Assembly (NCBI RefSeq): GCF_009882945.1
Contig: NZ_WTUY01000005.1
Coordinates: forward strand, 351,816 to 415,815
Direction: 5' to 3'
From: Alcanivorax sp. DP30
GTDB lineage: Bacteria > Pseudomonadota > Gammaproteobacteria > Pseudomonadales > Alcanivoracaceae
DNA length: 64,000 nucleotides
Below, piece by piece: positions 1-8,747 of the stretch (position 1 is its first letter; every line of letters begins with the position of its first letter). The translations under genes and the position numbers were made by a program. Below the pieces are notes generated by a model. That model had not been told where the DNA came from. It ran no database searches and worked only from the letters and a program-made list of their open reading frames with translations.

Positions 1-262
1 TGAGCTTGCCGGCCACCAGCGGGCGCTTTTCGGTGCGCTTCATGATCGCATCGATTTTCTGGTCCATGATCTGGTTGATGGCGGCAGAGGACATCATCGC
101 CAGGGTCAGCCCGATGAAGGACGGGATGAAGATATCCAGCGGCACCATGCCCGGCGGATCGGTGGCCAGAAACATGCCGGCCACTGCGGTGACCATCAAC
201 AGCATGACCACACCAGGTTTGGTCAGAGCCAGATAATCGCGCCAGGTAGCGTTTTCAGTCAT
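1..262 (-). CDS. ctaB: protohaem IX farnesyltransferase (haem O synthase), 5' part
   Basis: This is the N-terminal 87 residues of a UbiA-family membrane prenyltransferase that converts haem B to haem O for the terminal oxidase; the rest lies beyond the window edge. The N-terminal LALTKPGVV segment, followed by NQIMDQKIDAIMKRT and KRPL, gives the Asp-rich prenyl-diphosphate motif typical of CtaB/CyoE. Its ATG (262-260) overlaps the ctaA stop codon in an ATGA arrangement, so the two are translationally coupled. Its place beside ctaA and SURF1 supports a role in cytochrome aa3 assembly. The only uncertainty is the missing 3' end. Confidence 0.93.
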   Translation of the reverse strand, partial: MTENATWRDYLALTKPGVVMLLMVTAVAGMFLATDPPGMVPLDIFIPSFIGLTLAMMSSAAINQIMDQKIDAIMKRTEKRPLVAGKL

Positions 263-1317
263 GACGGGTCTCCTTGCTGGCGCGGGCTGAGAATGCCGCA
301 TTTCACATTGATGGCACGAATGAACAGCACCAGGGTAGCGAGCAGGATCACCGCCACGAAGTTGTGGGCCACCGCAACATCCAGGGGCACTGCGAAGACC
401 ACATTGCTGATGCCCAGCGCCAGTTGCAGGGCCAGCAAGCCGAGAAGGACAAAGGCAAAATTACGGAAGAAGGTGCTGCGGGCCCGAATCAGGATTTTGG
501 CCACAAGTGCCAGCAACAAAATGGTGACGACAAGGGCGCCGAAGCGGTGCATCACATGGATAGTGGTGCGGGCGTCGTTATCCAGCACACCGTATTCGTA
601 GTCTTCCTTGTCATGCTCATGGCCCCAGAAAATAAAGGCCTCATCGAAGTCTAGCCGTTCCTGCCAGCCCTCTTCGCAAACCGGCAGTTCAGTGCAGGCC
701 ACGGCAGCGTAGTTGCTGGCGGTCCAGCCGCCCAGGGCAATTTGCAGGATCACAGCAAGCAGCGCGAGCGAGGCGATGGGCTTGAGCATTCGCACATCGC
801 AGTCGTTCAGGAAACTGGGCCAGCGGAACACACGGGCGGTGAGCAATACCAGCAGGGTAAAGGTGGTAAAGCCGCCCAGCAGATGCAGCATCACGATGGT
901 GGGTTGCAGTCCCATGGTCACCGTCCACATGCCGAGGATGCCCTGGAAAATGACCAGTGCGACCAGGAATAGCGGCAGCTTGAGTGGCTGTTTCTCGCGT
1001 TTGCGATTCACGAAGGACAGCGCGGCAATAATGATGATGACCAGCCCCAGAGTGGATGCAAAGTAGCGGTGCACCATCTCCGGCACAGTCTTGTGGGCTT
1101 CGCGCAGGCTGCCAGGCTCAGTCTGATTGGTGGTGTTGACGTGGTCGATGGCCTTGCGGACATCCAGATGACCATAGCAACCGGGCCAGTCCGGACAACC
1201 CAGGCCAGCATCAGACAGCCGGGTCCAGGCGCCGAGGGTGATGACGCCGGCGGCCAGGATGACAGCAAAAATACAGAAACCGCGCAGCCAGCGCTGCGAC
1301 ACAGTAGGAGTAGACAT
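259..1317 (-). CDS. ctaA: haem A synthase (COX15/CtaA family)
   Basis: This 352-residue polytopic membrane protein oxidises haem O to haem A for cytochrome aa3 oxidase. The N-terminal membrane segment runs into ITLGAWTRLSDAGLGCPDWP, a hallmark of the COX15/CtaA family. A periplasmic loop carries a Cys pair (CTELPVC), and a later helix contains MHRFGALV with a likely haem-ligand His. About eight membrane segments are visible. It lies between the SCO-like assembly gene and ctaB, overlapping ctaB by 4 bases, so it is the middle of a haem A biosynthesis and assembly operon read leftward. Confidence 0.95.
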   Translation of the reverse strand: MSTPTVSQRWLRGFCIFAVILAAGVITLGAWTRLSDAGLGCPDWPGCYGHLDVRKAIDHVNTTNQTEPGSLREAHKTVPEMVHRYFASTLGLVIIIIAALSFVNRKREKQPLKLPLFLVALVIFQGILGMWTVTMGLQPTIVMLHLLGGFTTFTLLVLLTARVFRWPSFLNDCDVRMLKPIASLALLAVILQIALGGWTASNYAAVACTELPVCEEGWQERLDFDEAFIFWGHEHDKEDYEYGVLDNDARTTIHVMHRFGALVVTILLLALVAKILIRARSTFFRNFAFVLLGLLALQLALGISNVVFAVPLDVAVAHNFVAVILLATLVLFIRAINVKCGILSPRQQGDPS

Positions 1318-1324
1318 AAGTCAG

Positions 1325-1939
1325 TTAACCGATCAGTGACCCTTTCAGGGTGCGTTTGAGGTCTACGCGGATGTTCTCCGCTTCTTCCAGTGTGGCTTCC
1401 ATGTTTTCATGCGTGGGATAACGCATGAAGATCTGGCCGTCCGGGCTGACCAGAAAAATATCGCCAATGGGCTGGCTGGCGTTGGGCGCATAAGCCGGAG
1501 CCAGCGCCTGCTCTACCGCTTTTGGAGAGGCCTGGATGGAAATCATGCCTTCCACATTATCGTTCAGGAACTCACTGAGGCTTGCCGCTGCCGGGGCGGT
1601 GTGCAGTATCACGCGGCGCACCCGGTCGATGTCCTCGCCGAGTGTCAGGCGAACCTGGCGAACCTGGTAGTAGAGGCCGTTCTTGCAGCGCGTGTCACAC
1701 TCGCTGTCAGCAATATAAAGAATGGACCACATTCCCTTGGTGTCGTCCGCGCCGAAAGGATGGCCTTCTGTGTCACTGGCTTTCAGGGACGCTACGTCGA
1801 TATGCGGGATCAGCAACTGCCCCTTGTTCTGCCGCGGCAGTTCCCAGGGGTTGATCAGGAATCGGCCCGCCAGGGCAAACAGCACAAAGGGGCTGATGAT
1901 AGCGACCAGGGTAAGGATGTTTTTGGTCTTTGGTGACAT
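1325..1939 (-). CDS. SCO/thioredoxin-like cytochrome oxidase assembly-region protein
   Basis: This is a 204-residue membrane-anchored protein. An N-terminal helix (about residues 8-25) is followed by a periplasmic domain with YIADSECDTRCKNGLYY. That CxxxC pair resembles the copper-binding motif of SCO1/SenC, and the end (DIFLVSPDGQIFMRYP) is thioredoxin-fold-like. The same position between SURF1 and ctaA is held in Pseudomonas by a conserved uncharacterised gene. The ATG at 1939 was chosen because the longer reading frame upstream has no hydrophobic start and runs into the gap after SURF1. Copper delivery to the oxidase is inferred, not shown. Confidence 0.8.
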   Translation of the reverse strand: MSPKTKNILTLVAIISPFVLFALAGRFLINPWELPRQNKGQLLIPHIDVASLKASDTEGHPFGADDTKGMWSILYIADSECDTRCKNGLYYQVRQVRLTLGEDIDRVRRVILHTAPAAASLSEFLNDNVEGMISIQASPKAVEQALAPAYAPNASQPIGDIFLVSPDGQIFMRYPTHENMEATLEEAENIRVDLKRTLKGSLIG

Positions 1940-1986
1940 ATCAGTGTCTGTTCTCCGTGGTGGCCCCGGATAATGAGGCGCACACC

Positions 1987-2736
1987 TTATTGTGGCTTGC
2001 CAGTAAGGCGGCGCTTCTGTGCGCGGGTGCCTGCAAACAGGAAAATCACCAGCGCCGCAATGGCCAGTCCCAGCCATTGCAGGGCGTAGGCCTTGTGTTG
2101 CTCGGGTGCCATGACAGTGATGTCCTGCCAGTGCCTGGGCAGCGGGTCGAGTCCACCCAGCGACAGTTCCGGGGTGACCCGGATTTCAAAGGGCGCCAAT
2201 TCTACCCCAAGTTTTTCGCTGATGGCGTGAAAATCCACTTTTTGTACCCGCAATGGCCATTGATTGTCTGGCAATTGCTCGTCCTTGAGGACAAATGCTT
2301 CTCCGGGGGACTGGTAGACGGTGCCCTCGACTTGCACCCGGCCTTCGATGACGGGAATGTCCGGCAGGATATCCCGGCGGTTGCCACGGGGCAGCCAGCC
2401 CCTATTGATCAGCACCCATTGGCCTTCGTCGGTTTGCATTGGTGTGAGCAGGTGATAGCCCGCAATCCGGTTGAGGGTGCGGTTATCCAGAAGGATCGAG
2501 TGAGCGTTATCCATTACCCCGAAAACCCGGGCACGGCGGTGTTGGGGGCTGTCGTTGGCGAGCAGAGAGGCCAGATTGGCCGGGGGCAGCTCTGCTTTCT
2601 GTTGTTGGCTCTCCAGCCAGACGCGCTTTTCCTCTGCACGCTCCAGCTGCCACCAGCTCAGGCGCAGACAGGTGCCCACAACCACAAAAAGGGCAATGAC
2701 AGCCAAGTAGGCCTTGACGCGAGTGCGCGATGACAT
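1987..2736 (-). CDS. SURF1 family cytochrome oxidase assembly protein
   Basis: This 249-residue protein has the SURF1 plan: an N-terminal membrane helix (about 10-28), then LSWWQLERAEEK, a long periplasmic domain with INRGWLPRGNRRD, and a second C-terminal helix (LQWLGLAIAALVIFLF) before a basic tail. SURF1 assists insertion of haem A into subunit I of aa3 oxidases. It is the first gene of the leftward assembly operon, back-to-back with the small DUF2909 gene at 2899, so the promoters of both must lie in 2737-2898. Confidence 0.93.
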   Translation of the reverse strand: MSSRTRVKAYLAVIALFVVVGTCLRLSWWQLERAEEKRVWLESQQQKAELPPANLASLLANDSPQHRRARVFGVMDNAHSILLDNRTLNRIAGYHLLTPMQTDEGQWVLINRGWLPRGNRRDILPDIPVIEGRVQVEGTVYQSPGEAFVLKDEQLPDNQWPLRVQKVDFHAISEKLGVELAPFEIRVTPELSLGGLDPLPRHWQDITVMAPEQHKAYALQWLGLAIAALVIFLFAGTRAQKRRLTGKPQ

Positions 2737-2898
2737 AGTGAAAATCTCTGCCGGTCGGGCATGGTGCCAACCGCCTTTTGTGTGCAGGGCGGTGGCGGAT
2801 GATTACAATGGCGGCACATTCTACATAGGACAACCCGATGCGGCCATGCACAGTGGACATGTGGCGCTCAGATTGTCGACACAGGAGTCAGGCTATAT

Positions 2899-3183
2899 AT
2901 GTGGTGGGTAAAACTGATTGTCATCGTGCTGCTTCTGGCGGCCGTGTTTTCACTGGGGCGGGCGCTGATGGCGCTGGTAAAAGGGGAGCAGGGCGAGGGG
3001 AAGTCCAAAACCATGCGGGCGCTGGCCTGGCGGGTAGGTTTCTCGGCGGCGGTCTTCCTGTTTATTCTGCTCAGCATGATGATGGGCTGGATTACCCCCC
3101 ATGACGTGAATCCCAACCTGCTGCATGGTCAGCCTATCCAGCAAACATCGTCTGCGGATTCCACGGGGCCTGCTGGCGAGTAA
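2899..3183 (+). CDS. DUF2909-like twin transmembrane protein
   Basis: This 94-residue protein has two hydrophobic helices (about 3-24 and 44-63) joined by a short charged loop, then a polar tail. Small twin-helix DUF2909 proteins sit at this spot in Pseudomonas cox loci, next to SURF1. An AGGAG about a dozen bases ahead supports the ATG at 2899. A role in oxidase assembly is guessed from context only. The tail after residue 70 is longer than I recall for the family. Confidence 0.75.
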   Translation: MWWVKLIVIVLLLAAVFSLGRALMALVKGEQGEGKSKTMRALAWRVGFSAAVFLFILLSMMMGWITPHDVNPNLLHGQPIQQTSSADSTGPAGE

Positions 3184-3270
3184 AACTCTGGTAAAAAGCG
3201 CTTGGCTGCAAGAACCCGGCGGCGATTCCTGCCTCTAACTTGCCATGTTTCATGGTCTCAGGAGGCAGTG

Positions 3271-3453
3271 ATGGTCACAGATTGGTTGTTTCAGCGTTTC
3301 ATATTGCTGGTATTTGTGGGACTGGTCGCGCGGGCGGAAAGGCTGACACAGGCGACGATGGCGGTCCGGCAGAGTGGTGGTGGTGCGCTGTTGCCTGAAA
3401 AATGTACGAAGTTTTTGCGCAAACGGGAACTTTCCGGCGTCAGGCCTGACTAA
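3271..3453 (+). CDS. possible small membrane protein
   Basis: This is a 60-residue reading frame starting just after a good GGAGG ribosome-binding site (3260-3264). It has one hydrophobic stretch (about residues 5-20, WLFQRFILLVFVGLVA) followed by a basic, polar tail. It resembles no family I know. It ends shortly before a rho-independent terminator at 3500-3533, which would suit a short expressed gene. It may equally be a chance frame in the leader between the DUF2909 gene and the terminator. Confidence 0.3.
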   Translation: MVTDWLFQRFILLVFVGLVARAERLTQATMAVRQSGGGALLPEKCTKFLRKRELSGVRPD

Positions 3454-3499
3454 TTCCCTGCAAGCAACGTTTTCTCCTCAAAATATCAGGCAACCCCTC

Positions 3500-3533
3500 G
3501 GGGCGTTCGATGGCATCGACGCCCTGTTTTTTT
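3500..3533 (+). terminator. rho-independent terminator
   Basis: The arms GGGCGT (3501-3506) and CGAT (3508-3511) pair with ATCG (3515-3518) and ACGCCC (3519-3524) with one bulged T, and seven T residues follow. It ends rightward transcription from the DUF2909 region, just before the convergent DUF1820 gene. Confidence 0.75.
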
Positions 3534-3546
3534 GTCTGCAGGTGTC

Positions 3547-3882
3547 TCAGCGGCTTCCCGGCTCCCTGGGCGCTGGCGGGAAACTCAGGGTGGCAATATT
3601 GGGTCCTTTGGCCTCCGAAACCCTGACGGGGCCTTCCTTTTTGACTTCATCAATACGAATAATGGCGTGCAGCGGAATATAGGAGCGGATCACGTCAGTA
3701 AATTCGGTCTTCAGCTTTTCCTCTGCGGGATCCACCACCACGCCAGAGCGCTCGCCAAACCGGAATTCTTCCACCTCGATAAAGCCGTAAAGGTCACTTT
3801 GATATATCTGGCCGGCATAAACTTCATAGGTTTTGCCATTATTAAGGAATATCACACGGTAAATCTGGCGATCTTCGGGCAT
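3547..3882 (-). CDS. DUF1820 family protein
   Basis: This 111-residue soluble protein begins MPEDRQIYRVIFLNNGKTYEVYA, which matches the small conserved gammaproteobacterial DUF1820 family. The centre carries DLYGFIEVEEFRFGE and an acidic/basic region ending in IRIDEVKKEGP. There is no signal peptide or membrane helix. The function of the family is unknown. It stands alone on the minus strand between the terminator at 3500-3533 and the coxB promoter region. Confidence 0.8.
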   Translation of the reverse strand: MPEDRQIYRVIFLNNGKTYEVYAGQIYQSDLYGFIEVEEFRFGERSGVVVDPAEEKLKTEFTDVIRSYIPLHAIIRIDEVKKEGPVRVSEAKGPNIATLSFPPAPREPGSR

Positions 3883-4342
3883 CGGAGCATCCGGTGGCGT
3901 GCAGATAAAAGGAGAGTCCGGAGAGGATGAGGAATAAATCCCTGTCGGCTCAAGGGTTGCTGAGTGCGCAGGGAATTATACAGAGACTCCCTGACAAAAT
4001 GTAACGCTGCATCTGCCTGAAAAGCTTGATAAACCCTACCGTTTGGCTGGACTTTACCCATGCGAATGACTAGAGTTGGCGCCCATAAATGCAATAGGGC
4101 ATTTTGCCGCACCTTGATCAATCCGGTGAGTCGTCAGCTGTCGGGAACTAGCTGGTTGATTTCATTGGTATTGCGCCTGTGCGACGGCAGTACATGACCA
4201 CCCCCTTGGTCACTGCGGTCCACAGTTTGGTGTAGCAGATTCCCGTCGCATCAATCCTGAAACTTCGCTTTCCAGGTGCCGGTTACGGCAAAGAACAAGC
4301 GCGCCCATTAGAGGTGTGCTGGGGAAAACAGGGAGCAAACGC
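3883..4342. other. intergenic region upstream of coxB
   Basis: About 460 bases separate the divergently read DUF1820 and coxB genes and must hold both promoters. A TTGATCAA palindrome lies near 4116-4123. I could not assign a convincing -35/-10 pair. A minus-strand frame at 3852-4121 has no family resemblance and was not called. Confidence 0.5.
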
Positions 4343-5551
4343 ATGCAGTCAACTCTGTTCCACCGCGCGGCAGCGGGTCTGACGTCACTGATGATCAGTG
4401 GCATGACCTTCGCCAGCGACTGGACCGAACGTTCCAATCTTGACCTGCGACCCGGTGTTACCGAGGTCAGCCAGGAGATTCAAGACCTTCATACTACCGT
4501 TCTCTGGATCGTGACCGTTATCGGTCTGCTGGTGTTCGGCCTGATCGTGATTTCCATGATCCGCCACCGCCGCTCCAAGAACCCGAATCCGGCTACTTTC
4601 CATGAAAATGTATTCCTGGAAGTGCTTTGGACGGTGATTCCCTTTGTCATCCTGATCGCCATGGCCGTGCCCGCTACCCGCGTGCTGGTTCAGCTGGATG
4701 ACACGGCAGAATCAGAGTTGACCGTGAAGGTGACCGGCTACCGCTGGAAGTGGAGCTACGAGTACCTCACCTATGAAGACGACAACGATATTGGTGTGTC
4801 CTTCTTCTCCAATATGACCACACCGCCTGAGCAGTACAACAACCCGGTATTGTCCGGTGGTCTGTTCCCCTACGGTACGGCGAAGGAGCTGGTCGGTAAG
4901 GAAGCTCCCGAGAAAAACCATGACTACCAGTTGAGCGTGGACAACAAGCTGATTATTCCTTCAGGTCAGAAGGTACGCTTCCTGGTGACCTCTGACGACG
5001 TGATTCACTCTTTCTGGGTGCCTGATTTTGGTGGCAAGAAAGATGCAATTCCCGGCTTCGTCAATGAGACCTGGGCGCTTGTTCCTGAAGGAAAGGAAGG
5101 CACCTACTACGGTCAGTGTGCTGAGCTCTGTGGTAAAAACCACGCCTTCATGCCCATCGCGGTAGAAGTGGTTACCCAGGATGATTTCAAAGTCTGGATT
5201 GCTGAAGAAAAAGAGAAGGCGGCTTCCGGTCCTGACCTGACCCCGTTCTCCGGTCTTGATCAGGCCATGGAAGAAGGTCAGCAGGTTTATGCTACCGCTT
5301 GTGCTCTGTGTCACGGTGCCAACGGGGAAGGTGGCATTGGTCTGCCGTTTGCTGGCTCTGATTTCGCGACCAAAAGCGAGCACCTGAACGAACATATCGA
5401 TGTGCTGGTCAATGGCCGTGCTGCCATGCCTGCATTCAAGGCTCAGCTGACTCCGCGCCAGATTGCGGCGGTGATCACCTACGAGCGTAACGCTTTCGGC
5501 AACGACACCGGCGATCTGATCCAGCCCGCCGATGTTAACGACCACGAATAA
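4343..5551 (+). CDS. coxB: cytochrome c oxidase subunit II with fused cytochrome c domain
   Basis: This 402-residue subunit has a signal peptide, two membrane helices (near residues 45-65 and 90-110), then the CuA domain with HSFWVPDFGGKKDAIPG and CAELCGKNHAFM, which supply the Cys, His and Met copper ligands. After the CuA domain comes a cytochrome c domain with CALCHG and a later AAMPAF Met-ligand region. It therefore accepts electrons from soluble cytochrome c through its own haem. The ATG at 4343 follows GGGAG and begins a good signal peptide; a GTG at 4316 is in frame but poorer. It is first in coxB-coxA-ctaG-coxC. Confidence 0.95.
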   Translation: MQSTLFHRAAAGLTSLMISGMTFASDWTERSNLDLRPGVTEVSQEIQDLHTTVLWIVTVIGLLVFGLIVISMIRHRRSKNPNPATFHENVFLEVLWTVIPFVILIAMAVPATRVLVQLDDTAESELTVKVTGYRWKWSYEYLTYEDDNDIGVSFFSNMTTPPEQYNNPVLSGGLFPYGTAKELVGKEAPEKNHDYQLSVDNKLIIPSGQKVRFLVTSDDVIHSFWVPDFGGKKDAIPGFVNETWALVPEGKEGTYYGQCAELCGKNHAFMPIAVEVVTQDDFKVWIAEEKEKAASGPDLTPFSGLDQAMEEGQQVYATACALCHGANGEGGIGLPFAGSDFATKSEHLNEHIDVLVNGRAAMPAFKAQLTPRQIAAVITYERNAFGNDTGDLIQPADVNDHE

Positions 5552-5565
5552 GGGAGGGGATAGCA

Positions 5566-7173
5566 ATGTCTACTGCAGCTGCAACCCATGATGATCACCA
5601 TGATCATCACCACGCCCCGACCGGCCTGAAACGCTGGCTGTTCAGCACCAACCACAAAGATATTGGTACTCTGTACCTGTGGTTCAGCTTTGCCATGTTC
5701 CTGGTTGGCGGTTTCATGGCCATGGTAATTCGTGCCGAGCTCCTCGAGCCCGGCATGCAGTTCGTGGATCCGGAGTTCTTCAACCAGATGACCACCGTGC
5801 ACGGTCTGGTCATGGTGTTTGGTGCGGTCATGCCCGCCACGGTTGGCCTGGCCAACTGGATGATTCCGCTGATGATTGGTGCGCCGGATATGGCGCTGCC
5901 GCGGATGAACAACTGGTCCTTCTGGATCCTGCCGTTCGCCTTTGGCATCCTGATCTTCGCCGTGCTGATGAGCGCCTTTGGCGCCGGTAACCCCAGCGCG
6001 CCGAACTTCGGCTGGACTTTCTACGCGCCGTTGTCTACCAAGTATGGCCCAGCGTCCACCGACCTCTTCATCCTGTCCGTTCACATGATGGGTATCTCCT
6101 CCATCATGGGCGCGATCAACGTGGTAGTTACTGTTTTCAACATGCGTGCCCCAGGCATGACCATGATGAAGATGCCGCTGTTCGTATGGACCTGGCTGAT
6201 CACTGCCTTCCTGCTGATTGCCGTTATCCCGGTACTGGCGGGTGTAGTGACCATGATGCTGACGGATCGTCACTTCGGCACCAGCTTCTTCGATGCCGCT
6301 GGCGGTGGTGACCCGGTACTGTTCCAGCATGTGTTCTGGTTCTTCGGGCACCCTGAGGTGTACATCATGATCCTGCCGAGCTTCGGCATCGTGTCAGCGA
6401 TCATCCCGGCCTTTGCTCGCAAGCCGCTGTTCGGTTACGCCTCCATGGTGTACGCCACCGCGTCCATTGCGTTGCTGTCCTTCGTGGTATGGGCTCACCA
6501 CATGTTCACCGTGGGCATGCCGCTGGCCGGTACCCTGTTCTTCATGTACATGACCATGCTGATCTCCGTGCCTACCGGCGTGAAGGTGTTCAACTGGGTG
6601 GCGACCATGTGGCGCGGCTCCATGACGTTCGAGCTGCCCATGAAGTGGGCGATCGCCTTTGTGGTGCTGTTCACCTGTGGTGGCCTGTCTGGTCTGATGC
6701 TGGCGATCACTCCGGTAGACTTCCAGTACCATGACACCTACTTCGTGGTGGCTCACTTCCACTATGTACTTGTAACTGGCGCCATCTTCTCCATCTTTGC
6801 GGCGGCTTACTACTGGTTGCCCAAGTGGTCCGGCGTGATGCCGAGCAAGCTGCTGGGCGAGCTGCACTTCTGGAACTCCCTGATTTCTGCAAACCTGCTG
6901 TTCTTCCCCATGCACTTTGTGGGTCTGGCCGGCATGCCGCGCCGTTACGCTGATTACGCTCTGCAGTTTGCGGATTACAATTTCTGGATTTCCATTGGTG
7001 GCTTCTGGTTCGGTCTTTCCCAGGTGATCTTCCTCGTGGTGGCGGTACGTTGCGCCATGAAGAAAGGTGAGCCGGCCCCGGCGAAGCCCTGGGAAGGTGC
7101 AGAAGGTCTGGAATGGGAAGTGCCGTCTCCGGCGCCGTTCCACACTTTTGACACCCCGCCGGTGATCAAATAA
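5566..7173 (+). CDS. coxA: cytochrome c oxidase subunit I
   Basis: This 535-residue haem-copper oxidase subunit I has twelve membrane helices. Visible active-site motifs include MTTVHGLVMVFGAVMP (low-spin haem region), WFFGHPEVYIMILP (CuB His and the cross-linked Tyr), WAHHMFTVGM (two CuB His) and HDTYFVVAHFHYVL (haem a3 and haem a His). The N terminus is His-rich (DDHHDHHHAP). It lies 14 bases after coxB with a purine-rich ribosome-binding site (GGGAGGGG) between them. It reduces O2 to water and pumps protons. Confidence 0.98.
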   Translation: MSTAAATHDDHHDHHHAPTGLKRWLFSTNHKDIGTLYLWFSFAMFLVGGFMAMVIRAELLEPGMQFVDPEFFNQMTTVHGLVMVFGAVMPATVGLANWMIPLMIGAPDMALPRMNNWSFWILPFAFGILIFAVLMSAFGAGNPSAPNFGWTFYAPLSTKYGPASTDLFILSVHMMGISSIMGAINVVVTVFNMRAPGMTMMKMPLFVWTWLITAFLLIAVIPVLAGVVTMMLTDRHFGTSFFDAAGGGDPVLFQHVFWFFGHPEVYIMILPSFGIVSAIIPAFARKPLFGYASMVYATASIALLSFVVWAHHMFTVGMPLAGTLFFMYMTMLISVPTGVKVFNWVATMWRGSMTFELPMKWAIAFVVLFTCGGLSGLMLAITPVDFQYHDTYFVVAHFHYVLVTGAIFSIFAAAYYWLPKWSGVMPSKLLGELHFWNSLISANLLFFPMHFVGLAGMPRRYADYALQFADYNFWISIGGFWFGLSQVIFLVVAVRCAMKKGEPAPAKPWEGAEGLEWEVPSPAPFHTFDTPPVIK

Positions 7174-7194
7174 CTGACGCGAGATGAGGGCACT

Positions 7195-7770
7195 ATGAGC
7201 GATAATCAGCTCAGCGTGGAAGAACGCAACAAGCGTACGCTGACCAAGCTGGTGATCTGGGCAGTTGGCATGTTTGCCTTTGCCTTCCTCATGGTGCCTT
7301 TTTACAACGTGATCTGTGATATCACTGGATTGAACGGCAAGACATCGAGTACGGCTGCCACCGATGCACCTGCAGAAGTGGTGGAAGACCGTACCGTGAC
7401 CGTGGAATTCATTACCCAGAAAGGGGATGGTATCAGTGGTGAGTTCACCTCTGAGACCAAACGGGTAAAAGTGCATCCTGGTGAAATCACCCTGGTGCAT
7501 TTTTATGCCAGTAACCCCACGGATTCGGACATGGTGACCCAGAGCATCCCGTCGGTTAGCCCGGGGGAGGCGGCGCGCTACCTGCACAAGACCCAGTGCT
7601 TCTGCTTCGATCAGCAGACGCTGGCAGCAGGTGAACGCAAGGACATGCCGATGATCTTCTATCTGGATCCGGAAATTCCACGTCACATCAACCAATTCAC
7701 TCTGTCATATACGATCTTCGATGTGACAGAGCGGGTCGCCGGTAAAAATAACAGCGTGGCTGCTAACTGA
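7195..7770 (+). CDS. ctaG: cytochrome c oxidase assembly protein CtaG/Cox11
   Basis: This 191-residue protein has one N-terminal helix (about 18-38) and a periplasmic beta domain. It is the copper chaperone that loads CuB of subunit I. The family signature KTQCFCFDQQTL holds the copper-binding CxC pair, and YNVICDITG follows the helix with another conserved Cys. It starts 21 bases after coxA and precedes coxC, the usual gene order. The C-terminal VAGKNNSVAAN tail is short and polar. Confidence 0.95.
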   Translation: MSDNQLSVEERNKRTLTKLVIWAVGMFAFAFLMVPFYNVICDITGLNGKTSSTAATDAPAEVVEDRTVTVEFITQKGDGISGEFTSETKRVKVHPGEITLVHFYASNPTDSDMVTQSIPSVSPGEAARYLHKTQCFCFDQQTLAAGERKDMPMIFYLDPEIPRHINQFTLSYTIFDVTERVAGKNNSVAAN

Positions 7771-7798
7771 TAACAGCCGGTTGTAGAGGAGAATTTTA

Positions 7799-8677
7799 AT
7801 GGCTACTGACAAGTATTACGTACCGGAAAGCAGCCCCTGGCCGCTGACCGCGTCTATCGGTCTGTGCATGACCGCCGTGGGCGGCGCACACTTCATCCAG
7901 CAAAGCACCATGGCCGACATGGAGCCGAGCTTCACGGGTAAGCCCCTGTTTTTCCTGGGTCTGGCCTGGTTGCTGGTGGTTGTCGCCCTATGGTGGCGTG
8001 ACACCATCAAGGAATCCGTGACGGGCCTGCACAGCAACCAGCTGGGCGGTTCCTACCGTCAGGGTATGCTGTGGTTCATCTTTTCCGAGGTGATGTTCTT
8101 TGCGGCCTTCTTCGGTGCCATGTTCTATACCCGCTGGCTGATCATCCCGTGGCTGGGTGGTGAAGGCTCCAATGCCATGACCCACGAACTGCTGTGGCCG
8201 AACTTCCAGCCCATGTGGCCGCTGACCGAAACTCCGGGGGGTACCACCACTACCCCGATGGGCGCCTGGGGTCTGCCGGCGATCAACACCGCCATCCTGC
8301 TGGTGTCTTCCATTACCCTGACCATTGCTCACCATGCTCTGCTGGAAGGCAAGCGCGGCACACTGATCCTGTTCCAGGCGGCTACCGTTGCGCTGGGTAT
8401 GATCTTCCTGGGCCTGCAGGCACTGGAATATGTACACGCCTATGACATGGGCCTGACGCTGGATGCCGGTATCTACGGTAGCCTGTTCTTCCTGCTCACC
8501 GGCTTCCACGGTGCCCACGTGACCATCGGTACCATCTTCCTGCTGATTACCCTGATCCGTGTGATCAAGGGACACTTCAGCGAAGATAACTGCTTCGCCT
8601 GGGAAGCGGGTGCCTGGTACTGGCACTTTGTGGACGTGGTATGGCTGTTCCTGTTTGTCACGGTGTACTGGCTGTAA
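7799..8677 (+). CDS. coxC: cytochrome c oxidase subunit III
   Basis: This 292-residue protein with seven predicted helices starts YYVPESSPWPLTASIGL and contains MLWFIFSEVMFFAAFFGAMF with the conserved Glu of the lipid pocket. Near the end, LTGFHGAHVTIGT and WYWHFVDVVWLFLF are family hallmarks. An insertion around residues 120-160 (PLTETPGGTTTT) is typical of bacterial subunit III. It follows ctaG by 28 bases with GAGGAG ahead of the ATG, and the strong terminator at 8713-8747 closes the operon. Confidence 0.96.
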   Translation: MATDKYYVPESSPWPLTASIGLCMTAVGGAHFIQQSTMADMEPSFTGKPLFFLGLAWLLVVVALWWRDTIKESVTGLHSNQLGGSYRQGMLWFIFSEVMFFAAFFGAMFYTRWLIIPWLGGEGSNAMTHELLWPNFQPMWPLTETPGGTTTTPMGAWGLPAINTAILLVSSITLTIAHHALLEGKRGTLILFQAATVALGMIFLGLQALEYVHAYDMGLTLDAGIYGSLFFLLTGFHGAHVTIGTIFLLITLIRVIKGHFSEDNCFAWEAGAWYWHFVDVVWLFLFVTVYWL

Positions 8678-8712
8678 GAAACGCCACAGACACCACGCGA
8701 CAGGCAAGAAGC

Positions 8713-8747
8713 AAAAAGCCGCGCCCCAAAAGGGCGCGGCTTTTTTT
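8713..8747 (+). terminator. rho-independent terminator of the cox operon
   Basis: A perfect 9-base stem, GCCGCGCCC (8718-8726) with GGGCGCGGC (8732-8740), encloses a 5-base loop. Five A residues precede it and seven T residues follow. It lies 36 bases after the coxC stop codon. Confidence 0.95.

Noticed and set aside
3852-4121. 89-codon minus-strand frame upstream of coxB
   Set aside because: Overlaps the start of the DUF1820 gene, has no ribosome site and resembles no family.
5479-6351. Long minus-strand frame opposite coxA
   Set aside because: Composition (His, Gln, Gly and Arg rich) is that of an antisense shadow of a GC-rich membrane protein gene.
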